Positions 38,636-50,839 of a stretch of 64,000 nt of DNA are shown piece after piece. Numbering within the stretch: position 1 is the first letter of the stretch; each line of letters opens with the position of its first letter. The stretch comes from Cokeromyces recurvatus (lineage: Eukaryota; Mucoromycota; Mucoromycetes; Mucorales; Mucoraceae). Location of the stretch: contig NW_026251389.1 of the NCBI RefSeq assembly GCF_025118155.1, positions 248,001 to 312,000 on the forward strand, written 5' to 3'. Below the pieces are notes generated by a model. That model was not told the DNA's origin and did no database searches. It saw only the letters and a program-made list of their open reading frames with translations. The translations under genes were made by a program, and so were the position numbers.

Positions 38636-40313
38636 CTATACTTGATACTGATATTCTGGTTCAGTAAGCATACTCATAATAGATATATGATGAATAAGTA
38701 TTTGCATTATATCTAGCAAGTTCAGTTGAGAATCTACAACAGTGGAAGGTGATATAATGACTAAAAGATCCACAGCCAATTTATACGAAGCTTTATGTTG
38801 TTGTTTTAACTAATACATGTAAATATTTATATATATAGTTATAACAGAAGATCTATTTTGTAATATTTAATTTTGTTACCATCATAGTTTCTTTCTCATA
38901 TATAGCCCGTTGCTTAAATAATTCATTATATTTGCTTTGGTACTTTCTCAGTTTACCATCTATCAACTTATTCATTTCTGTAACTTCATCTAAATTGGAT
39001 TGATATCGCTTACGTCTTTGAATTTCATGACCTAAGCGATCCTTAATAACTTCCATTTCACCTTGAAGTCGAGATATTTGTGAGACTGATTTTGATTTTA
39101 CCTCATTTAATTTTGCCTCCCAGTGAGCTTGAATTTGCATAGAATCTTTGGACATGGATGCCTTTAGGTCTTTTATTCTTTCCTTCCATTCTTTATTAAG
39201 CTCACTCAATGCATCCTCTTTTTCAAATATCAAAGTTCGACGCATTTCATCAATAAGAGTTGTGTGTTGAATTTGCCACACTTCTCTTTCTGTTTCATGC
39301 TGCTCTCGTATCTCATGCATCATTTCAGTATGTTCAGATTGAAGGTTCTGAAGTTGTGCTTGATTGGTCATTTCAGATCGTTGTGCTTCCAACATAAACT
39401 TCTCAGTTAACTCCCTGATATATGCATCATGACTTGATAATGTATGTTCTAGACGCTTCTTATGTGCTTGTAGTTCTTTTTGCATCAATACTAATTCTTT
39501 CTCTAATCCCTTAATATGCTCAATATACTCCTTTTCTTCTTTTTCTGTAAACTCCTTTATAAGTAACTCATCTATTTGAAACTTTTCTTCTTGAATATTT
39601 TTTGAATATGTATGAAGATCAGTCACCTCTATTTCGTTTTTAGACTTTTTTCATGATATGTTACTACATTATATTTATCATTCTATAAGTATACAATACC
39701 TCCTTTATAGAATTTTCAATATTTGACAATGTATCCCTCTCTTCTGTTGCAGTACTCTTTTTTTTGTCAGTATTATTATTATTATTACTATTATTTGTTA
39801 GTAATAATCGTTGAAGTTCTTTCTGTTTAACAGATTCTGATTTGAAAGACTTTTCATCGTCATCATCTGTATCCTGTATTTCCCGAGAACGATTCTGCTG
39901 TAACAAGTTTTCTTTTTCATCAAATAATTCCGCATACTCTTTATCTTTGGCACTCAATCTTTCTTGAAGGCTAATTAACCTTCTCTGATATTTTTTGTTT
40001 TCCGCTTCCAAATCCAATTCATGTTGTTTTTTCAAATTTTGTATTTCCTTTTGCTGACCATGTCTTTCTTCATCTAATTTATATTGTAGTTCGACCAACT
40101 ATAATAAATAGATATCAATAACTATATATAATATGTATATATGTATATATGTATATATAACAAGGAAAATTCATACTTCAGCCATAAGCTGTTCCTCAAC
40201 TTCTTTTAATTTCTTTTCCATATAGCTTTCTTTCAATTTTACTTCTCGAAGTAACTAAGTATTTATAATAATTATTGTTAAATTGAAAAAGCAAACATTT
40301 TTTTTAAGAGATA

Positions 40314-40366
<53 letters not shown>

Positions 40367-40611
40367 TAGAGGTATTTCTTTCATGTGTTTCTTGGTATTT
40401 TTTTAATTCTTTTTCTAAGCGATTAGCCTTTTCATTGCTTTTGTTTAATTCAATTAAAAGCTAATACATGCTTAGTTTCCTTTTCACTTTTTTTTTTGAA
40501 ATATTATTTTATTACATTGGCTCTTTCTACTTCCCAATCTTGAATAGGAGAAGTGGGTCCTAATGTCTCTTGTCTCTTTGGTCCTTTAAGCTGAGAAGAT
40601 AATGGTTCCAT
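38636..40611 (-). CDS. Long coiled-coil protein, unknown function
   Basis: Starts MEPLSSQLKGPKRQETLG at 40611 and ends YQYQV at 38636. Seven or so exons. Nearly the whole protein is heptad-rich: ELNKSNEKANRLEKELKKYQ, LREVKLKESYMEKKLKEVEE, LEAENKKYQRRLISLQERLS, then the long exon 39626-38853 region with EKEYIEHIKGLEKELVLMQK and EAKLNEVKSKSVSQISRLQG. An Asn-rich interruption (NNSNNNNNTDKKK) lies mid-way. The C-terminal 57 residues are less charged and globular-looking (LAVDLLVIISPSTVVDSQLN). Such layouts occur in spindle-pole, centrosomal and vesicle-tether proteins, but I cannot name a family. An intron at about 40264-40364 carries a run of about 46 T. Confidence 0.75.
40317..40362. repeat. 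Uninterrupted T run of about 46 in an intron
   Basis: Among the longest homopolymers in the window, in the third intron of the minus-strand coiled-coil gene. On the coding strand it is poly-A, so it cannot act as that intron's polypyrimidine tract. Confidence 0.85.
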
Positions 40612-40735
40612 ACTTTTATTATTTGGAACAAAAAAAAAAAAAAAAAAAAGAAAAAAAGGGAAATGTAGGAGGGCTTTTTATTTTACAAAAGAAAAAAAAA
40701 GATAAGGTGTGTCACGTTGTACATTAAATAGACTA

Positions 40736-41361
40736 TCAATATTCCTCTTCCTCCATTGCATCTTCCTCTTGTTGTTCCTCTTGTTGTTCCTCTTCTTCTA
40801 CATAATCATCATCTCTAGGTAATGTTGTAACAACACAGTTAATCATATCCTCTAAATCTTCTTCACTAAAACGTTCCTCACATTCTTCAATAATCTTTTT
40901 TTTTTTTTTTTTTTTTTGTTTTGACAAAAGGGGCAATTTTTAGTAAATCCAAGCATAAATCCTCTTCTTTAATCTTTTTCTTTTTTTTAGAGCTTACCAA
41001 GTATATTTCAACTGTACTTTTTGGTCGAAGGTTTAAGATTTGTAATTTTTCTGCTTTTGTCAAGTCATATTTAGATAATGCTTGTAAAAAATTCGATATC
41101 TGATCCGGTGTCTGTGTATTTACTGGTGATTGCCTTAAATATTCTGTTAACTTTTTTTTAGATATTATTAGTAAAAAAAAAAAAAAAAAAAAAAAAAATC
41201 AAGATCTTATTTACTTCATATTGAATTGTTCGTAAATGTTCAGGATATTCTATCGTAGGATCTAATTTTTGATCTCGCATTTGTGCTTCTTGACATTCTT
41301 CTAAAAGTCTTAATACTTCGTAATTAGTTATTAATGCTGATCTTACTGATTTGATTTGCAT
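40736..41361 (-). CDS. RPC17: DNA-directed RNA polymerase III subunit RPC9 (Rpc17, CGRP-RCP)
   Basis: RPC9/C17 forms the stalk of RNA polymerase III with C25 and helps recruit TFIIIB at tRNA and 5S genes. Three exons: from 41361 (MQIKSVRSALITNYEVLRLL.., ending YPEHLRTIQYE), about 41153-41000 (KLTEYLRQSPVNTQTPDQIS, FLQALSKYDLTKAEKLQILN, LRPKSTVEIYL) and about 40893-40736 (IIEECEERFSEEDLEDMINC). The sequence follows the family: N-terminal tip helices, then an HRDC-like helical domain with 'LTKAEKLQILNLRP', then 'EECEERFSEEDLEDM'. A very acidic tail (VEEEEQQEEQQEEDAMEEEE) closes it. Introns contain long A/T runs. Divergent from the CaMK-type kinase 243 bp away. Symbol by similarity. Confidence 0.92.
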
Positions 41362-41535
41362 GTTAGATTATAATAAAAAATTAGGAAAAAAAAAAGGGAA
41401 AAGAAATAAAATAAAAAGAGAGAAAAAAAAAAGCAGTCAACCAAAATCAAGGACATTAACAGATATTTGTCATAAGTTAAAAATAAACAGTTATTTTATT
41501 TTATTTATTATTTATTTATTATTTAATTTTTTTTC

Positions 41536-41577
<42 letters not shown>

Positions 41578-41604
41578 TATTATTCTTCTTTAATTTTATA
41601 TAAC
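41362..41604. promoter_or_regulatory. 243-bp divergent promoter, RPC9 / CaMK-type kinase
   Basis: The whole interval between the two start codons. It includes TTTATTT repeats (about 41493-41526) and a T run of about 35 at 41541-41575 directly before the kinase start. A bidirectional promoter with a poly(dA:dT) nucleosome-poor element is the simplest reading. Confidence 0.5.
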
Positions 41605-43310
41605 ATGGGGCTTCGTGACTCTTTAGATACTTTTGTTCATGGTGGTGTACAAAGACCTGAATCATATGAAAGAAAAAAGAATTATCAATTTAGAGAAGAA
41701 TTAGGTAAAACAAACAAAGAAAATAAATGATTTCAGTATGGCTAATAATACCATCAAATAGGAAGTGGATCATATGGTTATGTTAAAAAGGCTATTCGTA
41801 TTCAAGATAATAAACAAGTAGCTATTAAAATCATCCCAAAGTCAAAAGTGAAAGGTCATTTTGATATGGTTTACTCCGAAATGAAAGTCCTGGAAAGTCT
41901 TTCACATCCTAATATTATTGGATTTTATGACTGGTTTGAATCTCGGTAAACAAAAAAATTACATATTTATATACATACATACACATGTATATATCTATAT
42001 ATATACTATGCCTTTTTTTACGTGTTGTGCTAATAATATGCATTATTTACAGAGAAAAGTTCTACTTGGTATTTGAATTGTAAAAAGATAATATATAGGT
42101 TAATATATGAACAGGAACAATATTGATCTATATTATTGTAGAGCTACTGGAGGTGAATTATTCGAAAGGTTATTTGAAAGAGGCAAATTTACAGAGAAAG
42201 ATGCTATTCCAATCATGAGATCAGTATTGAAAGGAATTGAATACCTTCATCAACATAAAATTGTACACAGAGGTAGTAAAATAAAAATAATAATAGTATA
42301 TTCTATTACTAACTGTTATTGTAATAAGATATGAAGCCTGAAAACTTATTATTTAAAACACCAGAGTCTACATCAGATTTAGTCATTTGTGATTTTGGGT
42401 ATAGATATATCGTAGTAGTAATCACACCTTTCCCCTCTCCTTTATTATTATTATTAACAAACTATTGTATAGTATCGCTAAAGTCATTAATGATAATGAA
42501 ATAGGATTGAAGACTATTTGTGGATCTCCTGGTTATGTTGGTAAATCGTATATTCTGATATATAACACACATATTCTGATATATTTATTGAATATTTTAT
42601 TAGCTCCTGAAGTACTTTTGAAAAAGCCATATAGCTATCCAGTAGATATTTGGGGAGTCGGGTAAAGGGCAATATTCTATTTATCATGAAATACAACAAA
42701 AAAAAAAAAAATTAAACGTAAAGTTTATTTAGAGTAATTACATATACAGTCCTTTGTGGTTATCAGCCTTTTCAAGGTGACGATAACATTGAAATGATGG
42801 ATGATATTATTCATGGTCGATATGAATTTCATGAAAGATATTGGAGAAATGTATCCCCTACTGGTAATAGCACACACATATATATATACATATACATATC
42901 TGTATATATATATATATTTATGTATGGTATATTCATCTATTCAAAACTGATTTTTTTTTTTTTTTTACTTTACCATGCGACTAGCTCGTGCATTTATTAG
43001 AAAATGTCTTTCATTAGACCCAAATGACAGACCAACTGCAACTGAAGCTTTAAATGATATATGGATGACGGGTGATGAAGCTAAGGACATCGATATCTTA
43101 AATACTGTACGTGAAAACTTTAATGCGCGTCGAACTTTTAAGAGCGCAGTTAGAGCTATTAGTGCAGTAAATCATATCAGAAATAATTCCTTATTAAAGA
43201 TGGATAAAGAACAAAAAGAATCGGCTGCAACTACATTAGCCATCCCTACTGTAACAAACACTTTGGATATTAACACAAACGATATTTCTCGAGCAAAAAC
43301 AACGCAATAA
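41605..43310 (+). CDS. Calcium/calmodulin-dependent protein kinase type I-like
   Basis: Starts MGLRDSLDTFVHGGVQRPES. About nine exons. Kinase motifs in order: glycine loop LGSGSYGYVKKAI, lysine in VAIKIIPKSKVKG, hinge FYLVFEL, TGGELFERLFERGKFTEKDA, catalytic loop HRDMKPENLLF (the intron splits the Asp codon), CDFGIAKV, activation loop ICGSPGYVAPEVLL, SYPVDIWGVGVITYTVLCGY, and DPNDRPTATEALNDIWM. The region after the kinase, FNARRTFKSAVRAISAVNHI, is basic-amphipathic and matches the autoinhibitory and calmodulin-binding segment of CaMKI kinases. This suggests Ca2+/calmodulin control and activation-loop phosphorylation. GDDNIEMMDDIIHGRYEFHE fits this group too. Ends SRAKTTQ. MGLRDS has a Gly2, so N-myristoylation is possible but the context is not ideal. 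Confidence 0.9.
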
Positions 43311-44846
43311 CTATAAATAATATAATTTTGATATTCTAGCGAGAAAAAAAGAAAAATAATCCTTTTTTTTTCCCTTAAAAAGCAATTTAGATGAATATGC
43401 ATTAATTAAAATAAATCAAAATAAATTAAAAGTTTTCATTTTTTTTGTTAAAAAAATACAAGCCTAAAAATCAATATTCTTAGACTGTGGAAAGGATACT
43501 AAAAATTAGGGTAAACTTCTTATGCTCCCCGCATCCACGGAAATCTTTAGTAAAAGGCGAAAGATTTATCCGATATGAACACAGAAAAGAAGTACGAAAG
43601 TTTTTAAAAAAAGTTGAAGAAATTGCCTCTTATTTATACTTTTTTTTTTTTTTTTTTTCTAGTTGTACTGCGTGCACAAAAAATACAGTCACATAAATTT
43701 TTATGAATAATCGCCGCCGTTTTAAATTCGTTAAAATGCTAAAATATAGTATCACACTAATCGACTTCCCTTAAGAGAATTTTATTTGCTACATCATAAT
43801 CCCGAATAATAACTGGAAAAAAAATACGAATATTCCCGAGCATATAATATATATTTTTTAAAGCAAGTGACCAAAACCATAGCTTAGCTTATGGCAAAAT
43901 ATGTGCCAAGAGGTATTAAATGTATTCTAAGGCAATCTAAGAAAAGAGAACAGCCAAAGGAACAAGATGATGAAAAAAGTTATAAGCTTGAGAGTTGCGT
44001 GAAGAGAAAAATGAATTGATTTATAAAGGTTGAATTCTATCAGAATATGACTTCTACTCGTATCTAGTCTAACAAAAAAAAAAAAAAAAGGGGTATGCTC
44101 ATCAATGTTTCAGAGTCTACTATTATTCATGGCAAAAACATAAACTTTCTTTGATATACTTCAAATCCTAGAATTACTACAATTCACAAAAAGGATACTT
44201 CTTTACACATAATATTGACTGTCCCTATATAATAAAGATAAACCATCAAAGAAAGAAAGAAAAATAGTAGTCTTCAGTTGAAGAAAGATTAGGCTTTGGA
44301 AGTATTGTTCTGAATAGACAATTGAATTTAAATAGATTGAATTGTCTTGCATAAATAATAAATTGCTTGATTCGGTTAATAATGGGTTTTCCTCTTCAGG
44401 TAAGATGATAAAGACATATTTTATACTTTCAACTGAACATTGATACACGGCTTATATCTTGTCATCATGAAATAAACCATTTACAGTTATTCATCCGCAG
44501 GTGACTTGTATACGTCAAGCAGTAATTTATTATACATGCATATTAGGTAACTAATCCTATTCCTAATTCTCTAAAGTTCTAATATATATGTTAGTTGCAG
44601 CTTCATAAAGTACATTTTTTTAAACATTGTTCAACAAGTGCTAACAAAGTTATTTAACATGTTTATTTTATTTATATGAATAGTGTTGTTATTTTATTTT
44701 AATAAAACTATATTTTTATCTCTGTAACGTAAATAATTAACAAGCAACAGAATTGGGATTTCTTCATTACATGTGTACATTTTTGGCAATATATTTTGTT
44801 TAAATACAAGATAAAAAATAATAATAATAATAATGGACACAGTATA
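43311..44846. other. Intergenic region, no gene recognised
   Basis: About 1.5 kb. Two modest frames were examined: 43487-43696 (plus; basic, ends in a Phe run) and 44203-44448 (minus; FIILPEEENPLLTESSNLLF). Neither shows a family motif or splice context. T run near 43641-43658 and A run near 44072-44088. Otherwise featureless. Confidence 0.45.
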
Positions 44847-45578
44847 TTAAGGACAGAATATAACATCATATTCATTTGTCTTGCAAGCATAAACACTATT
44901 TGCATCATCAAAGGCATAACTGTATGTAAATGGACACATATTTTTCACTTGTCTTGCATAATAATTTGATGTACAAGTAGCAGATGTATTATATCTACCT
45001 GTACAGCAATATGTATCTGTTCCATATCTTGAGCAAGCACTCTCGCAGGCGACAAACTTTCCAAGTTTATCAAATGTTTGTAAATCAGACGGACAATTTG
45101 GTAAATGGAGACATTCTGACTTTCTACAATGTTTATTATCTAATTTGACAAGACGATCGAGCCCATAAACGATTCTCGGTCGAATACTAAGTGGGAAGTT
45201 ATAGCCATCAACAAATGATACATCATAATAATCGATATCACTAGAGTCAGTATTTGTAGTCGTAATAGATGAAAATCTGAACTCTGCTAATGATGCTGGA
45301 TTAGTTGCACCCGCTAGTTCACATTTATGTGTATCACAATTCTCTCTTGCCCACAGTCGACCTGCCCAAGTTGGTTCGACAAAGAGTGGATATGTCTTAT
45401 TTGCATTTAATTCAATAGTACGCCCTTCTGGCTCTAAATTCATTTGATATCCAATTTGAAGTGTATGTTGACAATGATTAAAAATATTAATTTTTTTCAT
45501 TTCTTTAGTAGTACTAAAACGTACTGCATTCGCAAACAAAACAAACATGTAAAGAATCAGTAACATGCTACTATTCAT
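44847..45578 (-). CDS. Secreted thaumatin-like protein (PR-5 family)
   Basis: A single 243-codon frame without introns. The N-terminal hydrophobic stretch MNSSMLLILYMFVLFANAV is a signal peptide. The mature part starts INIFNHCQHTLQIGYQM, as thaumatins do with their first strand and first Cys. TWAGRLWARENCD matches the 'FWGRTGC' region, and SFVDGYNFPLSIRP is the family's central Asp-containing 'DVSLVDGFNLP' block. Later cysteine motifs are CPSDLQTFD, ACESACSRYGTDTYCCTG and NMCPFTYSYAFDDANSVYAC, giving the expected 14-16 Cys for about eight disulfides. Fungal thaumatin-like proteins include beta-1,3-glucanases and wall-remodelling proteins. The acidic cleft residues that support glucanase activity appear partly kept (E in ARENC, D in FVDG), so activity is possible but unproven. 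Confidence 0.92.
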   Translation of the reverse strand: MNSSMLLILYMFVLFANAVRFSTTKEMKKINIFNHCQHTLQIGYQMNLEPEGRTIELNANKTYPLFVEPTWAGRLWARENCDTHKCELAGATNPASLAEFRFSSITTTNTDSSDIDYYDVSFVDGYNFPLSIRPRIVYGLDRLVKLDNKHCRKSECLHLPNCPSDLQTFDKLGKFVACESACSRYGTDTYCCTGRYNTSATCTSNYYARQVKNMCPFTYSYAFDDANSVYACKTNEYDVIFCP

Positions 45579-45785
45579 TTGAAAAAAGAAAAAGGAAAAG
45601 AAAAAAAAAGAAAAAGAAAAAGGAAAAGAAACAAGGACAGTACGTCAAGTACGTGCTTTCTCCATCACACATTTATTTTCTCCTTTCAATAAATCAAGTT
45701 CCCTAAAGTTATGCATATAATAAATATATACATGCATGCATGCAAAATAATTTCCCTTTTAATTTAAACATAAAAATGTCAATTA

Positions 45786-48172
45786 TTAATCTTCTTTCAT
45801 CTCTGCCGTGATCACTTCTTTGACTTTCCTTAATACGTCAATTTCTGCTTGCACATGATCTTCAGTTTTTTCAGCTCCAATTACAAAATTAGACGTTGTT
45901 GAAGTCTTTTTATCTTCTCCTTTTTCTTCCATCTCTGCATCTTCATTTAATTTTTCGCGCATTTCTTTATAAACTTCTTTTTTAACTGTATAAATATGTC
46001 GAATAAATGTAGGTCGTTTAATATACATCAATCTTGTCGCTTGTAATGTAGCACCACTAGCATAATTGAATCTTTCTTGAGAAGGCTCAAGAGAATCATC
46101 TAATTCAGTAATAGATTTGTCTATGACATCAACACTTGAAGGATATTTGGGTCGATTTCTATTAAAGGTTATAAAGATGAGAATAATAATAATAATTAAG
46201 AAGGAAAGGAGGAGATGTCTTTCAGTTGGATACTTTACAACATAAACTTTGATAAACTTGTATTTTCTTTACTAGTATTAAATAATTTGGATACTTCATG
46301 ACTTCCATGAGAGAAGCGAAACTTATTGGGTGGTGTTTCTAATCTACGCTTTTTATTACTCCAGTTCTTTTCCATTTCTTTTATATCAACTGGTTTCTTT
46401 TCAAATGGTGGACATCCTGATGTCTTCCAAAAGATCTAATTACATTCAATTGACTTAGTTTTTTGAATGCATGCTGTTTTAATAAACTAAATGTGTATTT
46501 ACCCAATGACGTTCATGATCCAAGATAGATAAAATGATATCTGTGTATGAATTGCCATGAGGCTTTATAGATCTTAATAGCTTAACAAACATTTCTTTAG
46601 TATCTTGAATCCATTTAATTTGATCTTCAGATAAAGTAAATGTAGGTTGGACAAGTGATTGCTTTGTCGTCCCAACTAATGCTAACATTTCTTTCGTTTT
46701 CTCTCTTTCTTCTTCAGAGAAACTAAGAAGATATTGGAAAAGAATCAAATACTGAACGATGACACTACGTCTAAACTTTATATCTTCTAACTATAGCATA
46801 TAGTGTGTTAAACTCTTTTATATATGTATTTGTTAATTTTGATTTTAAAGCAGATTATATACCTCTAAACCTAATAGTTTTCTACTGCTTAATAGTCGAG
46901 GGAATTTATAATCACGATTAATAAGAGCTAACATTTCTTCTGCATCATCTGCATTGTCTCCACTAATATCAGATATATTTCTTTCGTATTCAACTCGATC
47001 TCTCTTTATTGCTACACCTTCATTCTTTTTTCGTGATCCACTTATCTCTGCTTCTTTGTCAGCTATTAACTTGAACCGTTCAACAATCTTATTTGTACCA
47101 TTTTGTAATTTATTGAAATTATCATCTACAAATATTGTAGGTGGGTTCGCAAAATAATGTCGAGTAGACCAAAATAGTTTATAAAATTCTTTTTGATCAT
47201 CTAATATCACTCTAATTAAAAAAAAAAGACAAACTACTTTAAAATAATAACATAAATTATAATACCTGACATTGTTGGATCAGCATCCACTTCTTCAGGA
47301 GTATCGTAGTGGACCATGTCTGTATTAAAATCACCTCTTAGATTAACACCAGATCTTTCACCAAGTGGGAATGAATTAGCTAAAAACATCAAGATTCGAC
47401 CACAAAAGACTGTACTTGTTTCTTTTGATAATCGGCGAAGTAATTCATTACACATTCTTAGAAGAATAAGGCCTTTCCCTTTACCAGGAACCATATCCTA
47501 ACAACAAATGAAGGGAGATAATTAATATTTAAAATTTACATCAAATGAATAGATAGACACGTTACAACTGTGATTTTATCTTTTCGATGTTCAATATAAT
47601 TAAATATTTTTTCACATCCAATAGTCGTATGGACCTCGCATAATTCTTCGAGTAAAGTTAAAGGAACAACGTTATCAATCAAATCGACGTCTATAAAGGA
47701 GAAACAAAGTAATTGCATTTAATGGGGGAAAAAAAATCGTATGTCAGCATTATTAGCATTTTTTTTTTTTTTTTACCATTTCCTGAGCAATATAAAACAA
47801 TGTCAAGACAATCGAATATTTGTTGGTATCTTTCTTCATTCTCTTCGAGTCTCTGTTCAAAAGAAAAGATGTTTAAATTAAATAGAGTTACAAAATACAA
47901 CCATTATTACATACAACAATAAAAAAAAGTGTTCTGCGAAATACAAGTTCTGTTGCATTTCTACGCCAATCTTGTTTACTGCCTTCTGGAATAGAAACAT
48001 TTAATCTATTTTCTTTTCCTCCTAAAGGCATAATGTACTGATGTACTAAATCTTGAATATTTTGAAAAGGAACTTCCTTTGTTTCATTTGATTTTCTATA
48101 ATCTGCTGCTAATTCAACACATTGAATAATAGCCTTTTCAATTTCTTTACGATAAGTTAAGAATTGGGACAT
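45786..48172 (-). CDS. THOC1: THO complex subunit 1 (THOC1 / Hpr1)
   Basis: THOC1 is a core subunit of THO/TREX, which couples transcription to mRNA packaging and export and limits R-loops. About nine minus-strand exons. The N-terminus [20 protein letters not shown] is followed by [16 protein letters not shown]. The signature core is [41 protein letters not shown], [37 protein letters not shown], and [18 protein letters not shown]. Then come [58 protein letters not shown] with the basic [20 protein letters not shown], and a charged tail ending at 45786. The order and motifs match THOC1 throughout. No death domain is evident at the C-terminus, consistent with fungal members. Divergent from POT1, 184 bp apart. 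Confidence 0.94.
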
Positions 48173-48356
48173 TTAATTTTGTTTTCCTAATAAAAAAAAA
48201 AAAATAAATAAATAAATGAATGAATGAAATAAAATAGCATTCAATTGCTGATTTTAACCAAGTTCGTGACGGCATTTTTTCTTTAAAAAAAAAAAGAAAA
48301 GAAAAAAAAGAAAATAATCAGTGAGAAAAGGAGCAAAGCCTTTATTCCTTTATACA
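48173..48356. promoter_or_regulatory. 184-bp shared promoter, THOC1 / POT1
   Basis: The full gap between the two start codons. A-rich on the plus strand, with AAATAAATAAATGAATGAATG near 48202 and A runs near 48284-48312. It must hold both core promoters, so co-expression of these two genome-stability genes is plausible. Confidence 0.55.
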
Positions 48357-50330
48357 ATGAAAGAAGCCGTACTTCACTATCAACAGTTACTTGAAGTAAA
48401 ATTATTAAACAGCTTCTAAATTATTCGAATGAAATATGTTAACTTTCCTATTTTTTATAGGATTTTTCTTATAAAAATCTTTCAGAGATTAAACCTGAAA
48501 CTTATGTAGATGTATATGCAATTGTTGTGGATACAAAACCCTTTAAAAGGATTTCAAACGGAAGACAGGGTATAAGCAAAAGACTCGTTTTTTTTCTTTC
48601 TCTCTCTCTCTCGCTCTCTCATATTATTATTGAATAGAGGGATAAATTACAATAATAATTTATTCGTTAATTGATTGTATTGTTTAGATTATATTTTTAG
48701 CATTACTTTAATTGATCCTAGTTTAAATGGCGAAAGTATAACGGCTAATTTCTTTAAATCAAAGACTGAATCACTACCTCAAGTCAGAGTTGGAAGTATT
48801 CTCGTTTTAAAGAATATAAAAGTGAATGAATTCAATAATAGAATTCAATTGGCTAGCAGTAACAGAACACTGTATACAGCTTTTGATCCCGTATCATTAG
48901 AGGAAAAGCCTTCTGTTGACGTATTTTATAAAATAGAAGATCATGAAAAGATAATTATAAGGGCGTTACATTCTTGGAATCAACAATACATGTCGTTGAT
49001 TAAAGAAAAGCGGGTACAGATGGCTACCATTATCAAACGACCTATTTTGCAAACTGATCAATTAATCCATAACCCCGCTATGTATTTCGATTATATTGGC
49101 ATGGTTGTAGCATATAATCGCCCAGATTCTAGATCTGTAGTCGATTTAGTTTTAACTGATTATACCATTAATCCCAAGCCCTATTTTAATGATGAATATA
49201 ACGTAAAGGGTATTTCATATGAATTCTTATTACAATGCACTTTATGGGATAATCATGCAGATAATTGCCCTGAATTGAACTTTGGCGACTATGTGTTTAT
49301 TGAGAATTGCACTCGAAATGCTAGAAGCCAATCTTTAGAGATTAGTGTAAAAGGCAATAGAAGCAAAAAGCATCAATTAACAGTGTTAGAGGAGAAAGAT
49401 CCTTCTTTGAAAAATTTACTTGAGAGAAGGTTAAAGTTTGATGGTACATCAGAAACAGTTATAAAAAGAGATATAACCAAATCTATATCTTCTATTCGAA
49501 CAAGTAAGATAAACTTGAGTTTTATTGTTTTTTTCTCTTTTTAATTTTTTTTTTCTTTACTTTCTTTGTAAAAGGCTTAACTTGCTCAAGGACTATTAAT
49601 ACAGTTAAAGATATTTTAGAAAAGGAGGTGAGAAAAAAGGGAATGTTTCTAAATGAAAAACCTTTTGATTTATTAACATCGATGTAGAAAGCGGGAATAT
49701 ACTTATTACGAGCTTTTATTCTTAACTATCAGCCAAAAGACATAAAGGACTGGATCCGAGGTTGGTGTTCTACATGTCAAAAAACGTAAGACAGAAAAGT
49801 AAAATAGATACGAGTTATTGAAATGTATGTACAAATATTATAATCTTAGTTATAACGATCCATCAAAACCATGTATAAATTGTAAGAAAGAGGTAGAAAT
49901 CATCTATCAATTTGCCTTTCTTATGGAAGATGAAACAGGAATGAAAATAATCGTATATGGATTTGAAAAAGATGCTGTAACTTTACAAATAATGTTTACT
50001 TGAGTACATAAACTTAGCTTTAATATATGAATAATGTAGGATTTACTGTTTTCTAAAGTTCCAGCGAGAGAGTAAGTTATATTCATATAGAAGGATGAGG
50101 TAAACTCAAGTTTTGACCCCTCCCCCTTTTTTTTTTCTACAATTTATATTAGAGCATATCTGGATGCATCAAAGTTCGAGGAATTAAAAAGAATTGTTGG
50201 AGCAATATGCAATGAAGAAAATATTTATTTTGATATGAATATTATATCTTATGATATTCCAAAGTTAGGTCGTTGTTATAGATTTTGCGAAACCGAGTTC
50301 ATAACTGAAGATAAGAATGAAGAAAGATAA
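48357..50330 (+). CDS. POT1: Protection of telomeres protein 1 (POT1)
   Basis: Binds single-stranded telomeric G-strand DNA through tandem OB folds as part of shelterin. Exon 1 (48357-48395) MKEAVLHYQQLLE joins to DFSYKNLSEIKPETYVDVYA, then IVVDTKPFKRISNGRQDYIF, the first strands of the Telo_bind OB1. The big exon gives SITLIDPSLNGESITANFF, LPQVRVGSILVLKNIKVNEF, NRIQLASSNRTLYTAFD. The second OB begins near YFDYIGMVVAYNRPDSRSVV with TLWDNHADNCPELNFGDYVF. The C-terminal part has a putative zinc site CSTCQKTYND..CINCKK within a third OB-like domain, typical of POT1/TPP1-binding regions. It ends near TEDKNEER at 50330. About eight exons, some 470 aa. Convergent with the GH85 gene, 73 bp between stops. 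Confidence 0.92.
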
Positions 50331-50403
50331 AATGATAATAAAATCCTCTTTCTTTTTTTTTGCCAGTATTAAAGCCTCGTGTCCATGAATATATATTTGT
50401 TAT

Positions 50404-50801
50404 CTACAAAACTATGTTCAAACTTGTGCTTGAAGGAATGGTACCTTCCCTAGTTACAGTTTCGATTATAATTTTATGCCTGCGTGCCTTATTAATACAT
50501 TCAAGACCTGATATACGATATTCATTACAAAAAGCAGTACCTAAAAATATGCGATTTTTCCCATCTATTTCATAAGATATAATATAGTAATCAACATCTT
50601 TCCAATCGTTAGTAGATTCAGTCAATTTATTCCAGCAAATAGTACCAAAAAAGCGATAAGTTTCTTCTTGTAGAATAACGCCTTTAGTGCTCATATTATC
50701 GGCAGTTATAGGTTTTTTTTTTCACAATTTGTATCGCTGTATCTTTCCATTTAAGGTCAATCAGCTGTAAAGTTTGCGTTTTTTCTCTTTCTGAACTTTT
50801 A

Positions 50802-50839
<38 letters not shown>

